Below, one piece after another: positions 56,658-64,000 of a DNA stretch of 64,000 bases. The notes beneath the pieces were generated by a model. The model saw nothing but the letters and a program-made list of their open reading frames with translations, was not told the DNA's origin and ran no database searches. Source of the DNA: Sandaracinus amylolyticus. GTDB lineage: Bacteria; Myxococcota_A; Polyangia; Polyangiales; Sandaracinaceae. The position numbers and the translations under genes were made by a program. The stretch is taken from assembly GCF_000737325.1 (NCBI RefSeq), contig NZ_CP011125.1, positions 9,052,001 to 9,116,000 on the forward strand. Reading direction: 5' to 3'. How positions within the stretch are numbered: position 1 is the first letter of the stretch; each line of letters begins with the position of its first letter.

Positions 56658-57515
56658 TCAGGACGTGCAGTAGCCGCTCGGCGCGCGCTGGATCTCGCGC
56701 AGCTTCGTCCGCGCTTCCGCCGCGAGCGGGCTGCGCGGATGGGCGCGGATCAGCGTGTCGAGCGCGGTGCGCGCCTCGCCGCACGCGTGCAGGCGATAGA
56801 ACGCATCGCCCATCGCGAGCAGCGCCGCGGGGACCGCGTCGCCCTGCTGGAAGTCGCTGATGACCCGACGCAGCTCGCCGAGCGCGGTCGCCGGGCGATC
56901 TTCGGTCAGGTACGAGCGACCGATCGCGAGCTGCGCGTCGTCGGCCCTCGCGTCGTCGCGGTAGCGCGTGACGTACGCGCGATAGAGCGCCCGCGCGGTC
57001 GAGAAGTCGCGCGACTCCACCGCGCGCAGCGCAGCCTGCCAGTGCTGCTCGCGATCCGCGGGGATCTCGGTCTCCTCGAGCGGCATGTCGATGCCCGCGC
57101 GTCGCGCGAGCTTCTTCATGCGGTTCTCGTAGTCGGTCTGCTGCTCGCGGAACTCCTCGTGGAGCCGCGAGAGCTCGTGCTGCAGCTCGGCGATCGCGCC
57201 CTCTTGGCGGGCGATCTGCTCCTGCAGCGCCTCGACCTGCGCGCCGGTGTCGGCGCTCGAGCGCGTCACGACTTGGGTCGCGCGCTCGAGCACCTGCTCG
57301 AGCTCGGCGACCTTCGTCTTCGCGTGCTCGACCTGCGCGCCCACGTCGGTCTCGAGCGACGCCGAGCGCGTCTCGAGCGACTGCACGCGCGCGGCGAGGC
57401 GATCGAAGCGCTCGGTCGTCGCCCAGCACGCGCTCAGAAGCGCGCTGCCCGCGGCGAGGCCCACCCCGATCAGGGTCGGCCTCAGCGCGGGCAGTCTTCT
57501 CGCTCGCTGGTGCAT
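56658..57515 (-). CDS. CpoB/YbgF-like Tol-Pal associated lipoprotein
   Basis: 285 residues from the ATG at 57515. The signal ends LAAGSALLSAC, so unlike most CpoB proteins this one should be lipidated. Residues about 30-140 are a trimerising coiled coil (RVQSLETRSASLETDV, QEQIARQEGAIAELQHELSR). Three TPR units follow (FSTARALYRAYVTRYRDD, LGELRRVISDFQQGDAVPA, ARTALDTLIRAHPRSPLAAE). It is 22 bp downstream of pal, which supports a Tol-Pal role. tolQ, tolR, tolA and tolB are absent here. Confidence 0.88.
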   Translation of the reverse strand: MHQRARRLPALRPTLIGVGLAAGSALLSACWATTERFDRLAARVQSLETRSASLETDVGAQVEHAKTKVAELEQVLERATQVVTRSSADTGAQVEALQEQIARQEGAIAELQHELSRLHEEFREQQTDYENRMKKLARRAGIDMPLEETEIPADREQHWQAALRAVESRDFSTARALYRAYVTRYRDDARADDAQLAIGRSYLTEDRPATALGELRRVISDFQQGDAVPAALLAMGDAFYRLHACGEARTALDTLIRAHPRSPLAAEARTKLREIQRAPSGYCTS

Positions 57516-57537
57516 CGTGCGAGAGCGCGTTCGGAAA

Positions 57538-58197
57538 TCAGCGCTCGCCGAGCTCGGCGCGGCGGTCGCGGCCCCAGCTACCCTCGTCGTAGCCGGTCGC
57601 CTGCTCCTCGCCGACCGAGCGCGTCTGCATGCGACGGCGCTCGACGCCGAGGCGCTGCAGGTGGTCACGCGTGGAGCGCGCGCGGCGATCGCCGAGCGCC
57701 ATGTTGTACTCCTCGGTGCCGCGCGGATCCGTCATGCCGGTGATCATGACGTTCTGGATGTTGCGCTCGGTCATGCAGCTGACGTTCGTCTGCAGCGAGT
57801 TGCGCGCCGTCTCGTCGAGCGTGCTGTCGTCGAACGCGAAGTAGACGGGCGTGAGCTGGCAGGGGCCGGGCTCCGGCTCCGGCTGCGCCTCGCTGACGAC
57901 CGGGCGCGGCTGGCAGCGGTTGTTCACGCACTCCTGGTCCGCCGGGCACTGCGCGTCGGTGTCGCACCAGCCGGGGATCGGCGCGCAAGCACCTTCGTCG
58001 CACTGCTGGCCACGCGGGCAGTGGCTGTCGTCACGGCAGTCCTGGCAGCGACCGTTCACGCAGAACTCGCCTTCGTGGCACTGCTCGTCGTTGTCGCAGT
58101 TCGGATAGCTTGGGCCACAGCCCACCACGGCGGCGCCACCGATCAACGCGAACAAGGCGCCCGTCGCGACGGTGAGCCCCCGATGCAGCATCTTCAT
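57538..58197 (-). CDS. pal: Pal-like OmpA-family peptidoglycan-associated lipoprotein
   Basis: 219 residues from the ATG at 58197, with GGAGG 8 nt upstream. ALFALIGGAAVVGC is the lipoprotein signal. A Cys-rich region follows with about 14 cysteines in repeated C-x5-C-x6-C-type units (CDNDEQCHEGEFCVNGRC and two more), unusual for Pal. The C-terminal OmpA domain (FAFDDSTLDETARNSLQTN, TGMTDPRGTEEYNMALGDRR) binds peptidoglycan. It precedes the cpoB-like gene. Confidence 0.9.
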   Translation of the reverse strand: MKMLHRGLTVATGALFALIGGAAVVGCGPSYPNCDNDEQCHEGEFCVNGRCQDCRDDSHCPRGQQCDEGACAPIPGWCDTDAQCPADQECVNNRCQPRPVVSEAQPEPEPGPCQLTPVYFAFDDSTLDETARNSLQTNVSCMTERNIQNVMITGMTDPRGTEEYNMALGDRRARSTRDHLQRLGVERRRMQTRSVGEEQATGYDEGSWGRDRRAELGER

Positions 58198-58339
58198 CTC
58201 CGATCCTCCGTATGGCGCCCGCGCTGGGCAGGCGCGCTCTCCCGGGAAATTCCGCTCTCGGGCTCGGACGTCTGGGGTCGCCCCCGGATCGCCCGTCCTC
58301 ACGACGGCGGGCGGATCTAGCCTGGTCGAACGCGGCCGG

Positions 58340-58368
58340 GTGTTAGGCCAACTCCTGACGCCTGTCAA
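58340..58368 (-). promoter_or_regulatory. Sigma70-type promoter of pal-cpoB
   Basis: Minus strand TTGACA (58368-58363), 17-bp spacer, TAACAC (58345-58340). The start site would be near 58333, leaving a leader of about 135 nt. Confidence 0.7.
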
Positions 58369-58460
58369 CGTTCGCACCTCGCACATCGCGGATCGACGAT
58401 GCTGCGAGAGCGTCGAGGAATTCGCGCACGCTTCGTGCACTGCTGCGCGAATCCGGTCTG

Positions 58461-58484
58461 GCTCGGGGGCCCGGGCCCCCGAGC
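58461..58484. other. Perfect 24-bp palindrome
   Basis: Two 12-nt arms without a loop, GCTCGGGGGCCC and its exact complement, lie between the pal promoter and the vWA gene. No T-tract flanks it. It could be a protein-binding site or a cruciform. The rest of the 58198-58632 gap holds the pal promoter and a TATGCT box at 58521 that may serve the vWA gene; I see no gene in it. Confidence 0.6.
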
Positions 58485-58632
58485 GGACCGCTTGTCTTGC
58501 GATGCTCGCGGTACGCCACCTATGCTCGTTTCTTCCCTGTGAACGGGGGCGTCGATGTCGTTCGTCGGCGCACTGATGTGTTTCTCAATCTGGTTGATCG
58601 CTCTCCGCTCGCTCGCCGCACGGAGTGGTCGA

Positions 58633-60585
58633 ATGGCTTGGAGTCGTCAGCTCGCGATCGTCTCGCTCGCCGCCAGCCTGGTCGGGACGGCGGGGTGCAC
58701 GCGGCGCACGAGCCCGCGCGGCGACGACGGCGGCGACGCGTGGTCGCCCTGCGGCAGCGGCGACGATCGCGACGGCGACGGGATCGGTGATCTCGACGAG
58801 GGAGATGCCGCCCCCGACGAGGACGGCGTCGAGAGCCGGCTGGACCGCGACGCCGACGGCGACGGCATCGACGACGCGATCGAGGCGGGCGACACGCGCT
58901 GCGACACCGCGCCGGTCGACGGCGATCGCGACGGTGCGCCCGACTTCCTCGACCTCGACAGCGACGACGACACGATCGCCGACGCGCACGAGGGCGCGAA
59001 CGACGCCGATCTCGACGGCATCGCGAACTTCCGCGACCTCGACGCCGACGACGACGGGGTGCCCGACGCCGACGAGGCGGGCGACGACGATCTCGCGACG
59101 CCTCCTGCGATCTGCGCGGCGGAGAGCCCGACCGACGGCGCCGCGGACTACGCCGATCTCGATCGCGACGACGACGGTCTCGCCGACGGCGAGGAGCTCG
59201 CGCTCGGCACCGACGCGTGCGACGTCGACAGCGACGACGACGGACAGGGCGATCTCGTCGAGGGCGCGTACGAGCGCGTGAACTGCCCCGAGGGCGTCGA
59301 CTGCGGCTGCGCGACGAGGGCGTCGTGCACGATCCCGCCGCAGCACTTCTACGTGGTGCTCGCGCAGGGCGAGTCGGCGACGCGCGATCTCGAGTTCGGC
59401 ACGTCGATCCGGCGCGCGGACGTGTTCTTCCTCGTCGACACGACCGCGTCGATGGGCCCGACGCTCGCGCAGGTGCGCGACACGATCGCGACCGCCGAGA
59501 CCGGGCTCGTCGATCGCATCACGCGGACGATCCCCGACGCGTGGTTCGGCGCGGGCGAGCACCGCGACTTCCCGTTCGCCGGGCACGGCGGCACCGGCGA
59601 CGAGCCCCTGCGGATCGCGAGCGGCATGCGCGACGCGCGCGGCGCGCAGGCGCTGCGCGATGCGTTCGTCGCGATGGAGGCGGCGGGCGGCGGCGATCCG
59701 CCCGAGGCGCAGACCGAGGCGCTGCTGCGCATCGTGACCGGCGAGGCCGAGACCTGGACCTACCGGCGCAGCGACGGCGTCGAGACCTCGTACGCGCTCC
59801 CGCACTACGCCGGCGACTGCCTCGAGACGACGTGGGGCGCGCCCTGCTTCCGCGACGCGTCGCTGCCGGTGATCGTGATCTTCACCGACACGTGCTCGCG
59901 CAACGGGCCGACGGGGGAGTCGAGCGCGTGCGGCACCTACGACGGGGTCGCGCCGCCGCTGGCGCGATGGGACGACGCGATCGCCGCGATGAACGCGCGC
60001 AGCGCGAAGGTGATCGGCGTGAACACGTCGTCGATCACGTGCGAGACCACGCCGGACGCGTCGGGCTATGCGCCCTGCTTCTTCTTGCGCCGCACGGCGG
60101 AAGCGACCGGCTCGGTCGACGTCGACGGGCGGCCGCTCGTCCACGACCTGCCGGGATCCGCCGATCTGGCCACGTTCGCGACGACCGTCGCGTCGGCGGT
60201 CGAGCGGCTGGCGACGCGAGTCCCCCTCGACGTCGACACGGTGGTGCGTGACGACCCCAGCGACGAGGTGGGCGTCGACGCGCGCGCGTTCATCGGCGCG
60301 CGCGTCCCGGCCTGTCGGGCGGGCCTCAGCACGTGCTGGGCCGCGCCCGAGGGCGTCGCGCACGAAGATGCGGTCGGCGGGCTCGACGACGCGCGCTTCC
60401 TCGACGTGGTGCCGGGCACGCGGATCACGTTTCGCATCACGTTCCGGAACGAGACGCGCCCGGGCGGCGCGCGCTCGGAGGTGCACGTCGCGTTCGTCGA
60501 CGTGCGCGGCGAGGGCACCGCGATCCTCGACACCCGTCAGGTCTACGTGGTGGTGCCCGCGAACGACGACTTCAGGCCGGGATGA
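58633..60585 (+). CDS. TSP3-repeat/vWA-domain lipoprotein 1
   Basis: 650 residues from the ATG at 58633. LAIVSLAASLVGTAGC is a lipoprotein signal. About 40-225 are thrombospondin type-3-like Asp-rich calcium repeats (DRDGDGIGDLDEGD, DADLDGIANFRDLDADDDG). A Cys-rich junction precedes a vWA domain whose MIDAS is DTTASMG (about 269). The ATG at 58555 would add 26 residues before the signal and is less likely. It is 65 bp upstream of a paralogue. A calcium-dependent surface adhesion or binding role is inferred. Confidence 0.85.
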   Translation: MAWSRQLAIVSLAASLVGTAGCTRRTSPRGDDGGDAWSPCGSGDDRDGDGIGDLDEGDAAPDEDGVESRLDRDADGDGIDDAIEAGDTRCDTAPVDGDRDGAPDFLDLDSDDDTIADAHEGANDADLDGIANFRDLDADDDGVPDADEAGDDDLATPPAICAAESPTDGAADYADLDRDDDGLADGEELALGTDACDVDSDDDGQGDLVEGAYERVNCPEGVDCGCATRASCTIPPQHFYVVLAQGESATRDLEFGTSIRRADVFFLVDTTASMGPTLAQVRDTIATAETGLVDRITRTIPDAWFGAGEHRDFPFAGHGGTGDEPLRIASGMRDARGAQALRDAFVAMEAAGGGDPPEAQTEALLRIVTGEAETWTYRRSDGVETSYALPHYAGDCLETTWGAPCFRDASLPVIVIFTDTCSRNGPTGESSACGTYDGVAPPLARWDDAIAAMNARSAKVIGVNTSSITCETTPDASGYAPCFFLRRTAEATGSVDVDGRPLVHDLPGSADLATFATTVASAVERLATRVPLDVDTVVRDDPSDEVGVDARAFIGARVPACRAGLSTCWAAPEGVAHEDAVGGLDDARFLDVVPGTRITFRITFRNETRPGGARSEVHVAFVDVRGEGTAILDTRQVYVVVPANDDFRPG

Positions 60586-60650
60586 CCGGCGCGCCAGGTG
60601 GAGGCGATGATGCAGTCGGTGCTTGGAAGGGCGAGCGAAAGGAGCGAGCG

Positions 60651-62378
60651 ATGAAGAGAACGCTGATCATCGGGGCCGCGCTCGCGCTCGCGGGAGCGGT
60701 CGGGCTCGGGTGCACTCCAGGCCGATCCGGGCCCGACAACGGCGGACGGACCCGCGGCGACGGCGGTGGCCTCGGGCTGCCGGACGGGTTCGTCAGCGGA
60801 TGCGACGACGAGACCGACACCGACGGCGACGGAATCGCCGACGCGCGCGAGGGCTCGACGAGCGACACCGACGGCGACGGCACGTCGAACCATCTCGACG
60901 ACGACTCGGACGGCGACGGGATCCTCGACTCCGAGGAGACGACGAGCGGCAACGTCTGCGCGCCCACCGACTCCGATCTCGACGGCATCCCGAACGCGTT
61001 CGACACCGACAGCGACAACGACGGTCTGACCGATCGCGAGGAGCGCATGGCGGGCAGCGACGCCACGCGCCCCGACTCCGACGGCGACGGCATCGACGAC
61101 CTCACCGAGACCGCGGCCGGCTCGAGCCCGACCGACGGATCGAGCGTGCCGCCCGAGGGAACGCTCTACGTGACGGTGCCCTATCACCCGCCGACGGGCC
61201 CCGCGGGCGAGCATCCGCGGCGCGAGTTCGAGTTCCAGACGCGCCTGCGCTCGGCCGACATCGTGTTCCTCGTCGACACGACGGGCTCGATGAGCGGCAC
61301 CGTGAGCAGCGTCCAGAGCGAGCTGCAGAGCCGCATCATCCCGGGCATCGTCACGGCGCTCGGCGCGGACGGCGATGCGCGCTACGCGCTCGCGTCGCAC
61401 GGCGACTTCGGGCCGGGCACCGGCCCCGACGACGACGGTGCGCTGACCATCTGGCACAACCTCTCGCGCGACGCGGCGTCGGTGCAGGGCGCGACGTCGC
61501 GCCTCGCGACCGACTTCGGCGGCGACGAGCCCGAGTCGCAGGTGCCCGCGATGTACGCGCTGCTCAACGGCGAGGCGGGCGCGTCGTACCAGAGCGAGAG
61601 CCCCTACGCGACGAGCGGCCCGGCGCACCCCGACGCGCCGAAGACGCCGACGCGCGTCGTGAACACGCTCGTCGACTGCCCCGGCGTCGGCCCCGACGAT
61701 CCGCGGCCGTACGGCTGGGGCTGCTTCATCGAGGGACGCGTGCCGATCATCGTGCTGATGTCCGACGCGACGATGCACAACGGCTCGGGATCGCGGCAGG
61801 ACTACTCGGTCAGCCCGGCGCCTCCGACCTACGATCAGCTCGTCGCCGAGATGCAGCGCCGGGGCGCGATCTTCGTCGGCGTGTCGGTCGGCGGTCAGCG
61901 CGGCACGGCCGAGTACCGGGCGCTCGCGATGGCGACCAACTCGCTCCGCGGCGACGGCAGCCCGCTGGTGTTCGAGGGCGAGCAGAGCGAGACGTCGAAC
62001 CTCGTCGTGCAGGGCCTGACCGAGATCATCGGTGAGAGCCGGCAGGACATCACGACCGACACCGTGCCGGACGCGGCGGAGACGCGCCTGCCGGCGGGCT
62101 TCGACACGACCGACTTCATCAAGGCGATCCGTCCGGTCCGCGGCATCCCGGAGATGCCCGCGGGCTACGACCGCCGCGACGAGACGACCTTCTACAACGT
62201 CGCGCCCGACACGCGTGTCGTGTTCGAGGCCGACTTCTACAACGACTTCCAGCCCGGCGGCGCGACCGCGCAGGTGTTCCGCGCGACCATCCGGACGCTC
62301 GGCCGCGCGCGCAGCGTCGTCGACAGCCGCGAGGTCTTCATGGTCGTTCCGGCCGAGGGTGGTGGCGGCCCGATCTGA
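60651..62378 (+). CDS. TSP3-repeat/vWA-domain lipoprotein 2
   Basis: 575 residues from the ATG at 60651, with AAAGGAG 6 nt upstream. TLIIGAALALAGAVGLGC is the lipoprotein signal. Five or six TSP3-like repeats (DTDGDGIADAREGS, DSDNDGLTDREERM, DSDGDGIDDLTETA) fill about 50-165. The vWA domain has MIDAS DTTGSMSG (about 209) and VPIIVLMSDATMHNG. The C-terminal 100 residues match those of the upstream paralogue (FYNVAPDTRVVFEADFYNDF). An intrinsic terminator follows. Confidence 0.87.
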   Translation: MKRTLIIGAALALAGAVGLGCTPGRSGPDNGGRTRGDGGGLGLPDGFVSGCDDETDTDGDGIADAREGSTSDTDGDGTSNHLDDDSDGDGILDSEETTSGNVCAPTDSDLDGIPNAFDTDSDNDGLTDREERMAGSDATRPDSDGDGIDDLTETAAGSSPTDGSSVPPEGTLYVTVPYHPPTGPAGEHPRREFEFQTRLRSADIVFLVDTTGSMSGTVSSVQSELQSRIIPGIVTALGADGDARYALASHGDFGPGTGPDDDGALTIWHNLSRDAASVQGATSRLATDFGGDEPESQVPAMYALLNGEAGASYQSESPYATSGPAHPDAPKTPTRVVNTLVDCPGVGPDDPRPYGWGCFIEGRVPIIVLMSDATMHNGSGSRQDYSVSPAPPTYDQLVAEMQRRGAIFVGVSVGGQRGTAEYRALAMATNSLRGDGSPLVFEGEQSETSNLVVQGLTEIIGESRQDITTDTVPDAAETRLPAGFDTTDFIKAIRPVRGIPEMPAGYDRRDETTFYNVAPDTRVVFEADFYNDFQPGGATAQVFRATIRTLGRARSVVDSREVFMVVPAEGGGGPI

Positions 62379-62414
62379 CGGCACGTCCCCCTGAGTGACT
62401 GTTTCGAGAACGAG

Positions 62415-62443
62415 GCCGGGATGGGCGACCATCCCGGCTTTTT
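62415..62443 (+). terminator. Intrinsic terminator after the vWA pair
   Basis: A 10-bp stem (GCCGGGATGG with CCATCCCGGC), GCGA tetraloop and TTTTT, 36 nt after the second vWA gene. This is the most typical terminator in the window. Confidence 0.92.
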
Positions 62444-62501
62444 CTCTTGTTCCACCGCGGGTTTTGACGCAGCGCGCCTAGCGACGCACCGCGTCATGTG
62501 A

Positions 62502-62507
62502 TATGGC
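62502..62507 (+). promoter_or_regulatory. TATGGC -10-like box 8 nt before the aminotransferase ATG
   Basis: TATGGC, 8 nt, ATG at 62516. No ribosome-binding site lies between. This is a weaker form of the TATGCT boxes seen elsewhere. Confidence 0.4.
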
Positions 62508-62515
62508 GCGCCCGC

Positions 62516-63718
62516 ATGCCGTCCCTCGCCTCGCGCCTCTCGGTCATCAAGCCCTCGGCGACGATCGCCATCTCGGACCGCGCTGCGGCCCTCCGCGCCC
62601 AGGGGATCGACGTGATCTCGTTCGGCGTGGGCGAGCCGGACTTCCCGACGCCGGCGCACATCCGCGAGGCGGCGAAGGCGGCGATCGACAAGGGCGCGAC
62701 GAAGTACACGCGGGTCCGCGGCATCGCCCCGCTGATCACGGCGATCCAGGACGACTGCGAGAAGCGCCGCGGCGTGCGCCCGGGCGCGGACGAGATCGTC
62801 TGCTCGGTCGGCGCGAAGCACACCCTCTACAACCTCGCGGTCGCGCTCTTCGAGCCGGGCGACGAGGTGATCATCCCTGCTCCGTATTGGGTGAGCTACC
62901 CGGAGCAGGTGCTGCTCGTCGGCGCGACGCCGAAGATCGTCGAGACGCGCGAGGAGGACGGGTTCCTGCTGCGCCCCGACGCGCTCGAGAAGGCGATCGG
63001 GCCCAAGACGAAGGGCCTCGTGCTCTGCTCGCCGTCGAACCCGACGGGCGGCGCGTACTCGGAGGAGAAGCTCCGCGCGATCGCGGCGGTGCTCGCGAAG
63101 CACCCGAACGTCTGGGTGATCGTCGACGAGATCTACGCGCAGCTGGTGTACGGCGGGTTCCAGCAGCGCTCGCTGCTCTCGATCGCGCCCGAGCTGCGCG
63201 ATCGGCTCGTCATCGTCGACGGCGCGAGCAAGACGTACGCGATGACCGGCTGGCGCATGGGCTGGATGATCGCGCCCAAGGCGCTCTGCGACGCGTGCGA
63301 GATGGTGCAGAGCCAGTCGACGACGAACCCGACGTCGTTCGTGCAGCACGCGACGATCGCCGCGCTCCAGGGCGACAAGGCCGAGCTCGACGCGATGGTG
63401 CGCGAGTTCGAGGCGCGTCGCGATCTGATGGTCAGCGGGCTCAACGGGGTGCCCGGGATCACGTGCCGCGTGCCCGAGGGCGCGTTCTACGCGTTCCCGA
63501 GCGTGAAGGGCCTCCTCGGGAAGAAGACCGCGGACGGGACGGTGCTCGCCGACGACGTCGCGGTCGCGTCGTGGATGCTCGAGGAAGCGAAGAGCGCGGT
63601 GGTGCCGGGCTCGGCGTTCGGCGCGCCGGGGTACGTGCGGCTCAGCTACGCGACGTCGCGCGAGCTGATCTCGAGCGGGGTCGCGCGCATCGCGGCGGCG
63701 GTGAAGACGCTGCGCTGA
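62516..63718 (+). CDS. PLP-dependent aspartate aminotransferase (class I)
   Basis: 400 residues. It transfers the amino group between aspartate and 2-oxoglutarate, or a related pair such as prephenate. SFGVGEPDFPTPAHI is the substrate-loop start, LCSPSNPTGGAYS binds PLP, VDEIYAQLVY follows, and the Schiff-base Lys is in DGASKTYAMTGWRMGW. AYWVSYPEQ-like PAPYWVSYPEQ matches the Ib subgroup. Exact substrate preference cannot be read from the sequence. Confidence 0.93.
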   Translation: MPSLASRLSVIKPSATIAISDRAAALRAQGIDVISFGVGEPDFPTPAHIREAAKAAIDKGATKYTRVRGIAPLITAIQDDCEKRRGVRPGADEIVCSVGAKHTLYNLAVALFEPGDEVIIPAPYWVSYPEQVLLVGATPKIVETREEDGFLLRPDALEKAIGPKTKGLVLCSPSNPTGGAYSEEKLRAIAAVLAKHPNVWVIVDEIYAQLVYGGFQQRSLLSIAPELRDRLVIVDGASKTYAMTGWRMGWMIAPKALCDACEMVQSQSTTNPTSFVQHATIAALQGDKAELDAMVREFEARRDLMVSGLNGVPGITCRVPEGAFYAFPSVKGLLGKKTADGTVLADDVAVASWMLEEAKSAVVPGSAFGAPGYVRLSYATSRELISSGVARIAAAVKTLR

Positions 63719-63800
63719 GAGTGCTCGTCCCGCAGATCCCGGACGGGAGCGCGCGAAGCGCGCGGACGGTAGGGACCGGCGGGCGAGCCGATTTTGACAG
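63719..63800. repeat. Dispersed 3'-end repeat element, copy C (diverged)
   Basis: Begins GAGTGCTCG directly after the aminotransferase stop. It contains the hairpin GCGCGCGAAGCGCGC, then GGACGGTAGGG, GGCGAGCCGAT and TTTTGACAG, in the same order as copies A and B. The stem sequence differs from A and B but pairing is kept. It lies between convergent genes. Confidence 0.65.
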
Positions 63801-63811
63801 TCGGTGAGCGC

Positions 63812-64000
63812 TCAGGCGCGCTTGCGGGCGTCACGCATCTCGCGGACCGCTTGGAGCGCCTCTTCGTACGTCTCGAACAGGTTCGAGCGCATGCCGCTCT
63901 TCTGGTGCTTGAGCGCCTCGGTCCGGATGTACGAGCGCAGCACCGGGTCGTTCGCCGCGTAGCGCACCGCGCCCGCGAGCCGCGCGTTCCACTTCGCGGC
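63812..64000 (-). CDS. Unidentified protein, C-terminal 62 residues only
   Basis: The minus-strand frame ending at 63812 is open to the window edge. Visible pieces are VRYAANDPVLRSYIRTEALK and LFETYEEALQAVREMRDARK, ending RA. The LFETYEEAL pattern resembles the last helix of SpoIIAA/STAS-like proteins, but that is only a similarity in pattern. The 5' part is outside the window. Confidence 0.55.
   Translation of the reverse strand, partial: AAKWNARLAGAVRYAANDPVLRSYIRTEALKHQKSGMRSNLFETYEEALQAVREMRDARKRA

Overview
The window is a very GC-rich chromosomal segment that reads as myxobacterial (Myxococcota). The signs are Hanks-type Ser/Thr kinases with C-terminal membrane anchors, PEGA-domain proteins, kelch-like and Asp-rich TSP3/vWA lipoproteins, an alkylglycerone-phosphate-synthase-like enzyme and an orphan type III secretion C-ring-like protein. 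The gene style resembles Sandaracinaceae/Polyangiales, but that placement is inference. No phage, CRISPR array or large island is present; the one clear mobile element is a group II intron.

Positions 1-14888 (minus strand) hold one str-S10-spc ribosomal supercluster read right to left: rpsL, rpsG, fusA, tuf, rpsJ, rplD, rplW, rplB, rpsS, rplV, rpsC, rplP, rpmC, rpsQ, rplN, rplX, rplE, rpsN, rpsH, rplF, rplR, rpsE, rpmD, rplO and a truncated secY. A strong sigma70-type promoter precedes rpsL. rplC (L3) is missing from its conserved place between rpsJ and rplD. Positions 14936-19280 hold a TPR protein, a kinase and a kelch-like lipoprotein on the same strand.

Positions 19327-28857 hold pabB, whose end overlaps a tRNA-Gln gene, two small envelope genes, tlyA, ssb, and a cytochrome c maturation group: a CcmF-CcmH fusion, a CcmI-like protein, a membrane partner and a c-type cytochrome lipoprotein with a CX4CH motif. 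Positions 28875-34224 hold dnaK with a strong terminator, a TrkA-type K+ channel, a flippase and moaC. A group II intron with its maturase lies at about 34255-36279.

Positions 36397-45234 hold a LuxR-type regulator, a large coiled-coil/HEAT protein, a 42-bp tandem array and a four-gene operon containing two related PEGA proteins. Positions 45508-51838 hold merR-folE-LON protein, ribA, and an Fe-S mini-protein with an AGPS-like flavoenzyme. A 43-bp hairpin array, a SctQ/FliN-like gene and a second kinase follow. Positions 55117-58197 hold ctaB and sco (cytochrome oxidase assembly) facing cpoB-pal (Tol-Pal). Two TSP3/vWA lipoproteins, an aspartate aminotransferase and a partial gene end the window.

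Three non-coding themes recur. Several genes start 7-8 nt after a -10-like hexamer (TATGCT, TAAAGG, TAGACT), which suggests leaderless mRNAs. A dispersed hairpin element sits at three gene 3' ends. Three different short tandem or clustered GC-rich repeats fill intergenic gaps.
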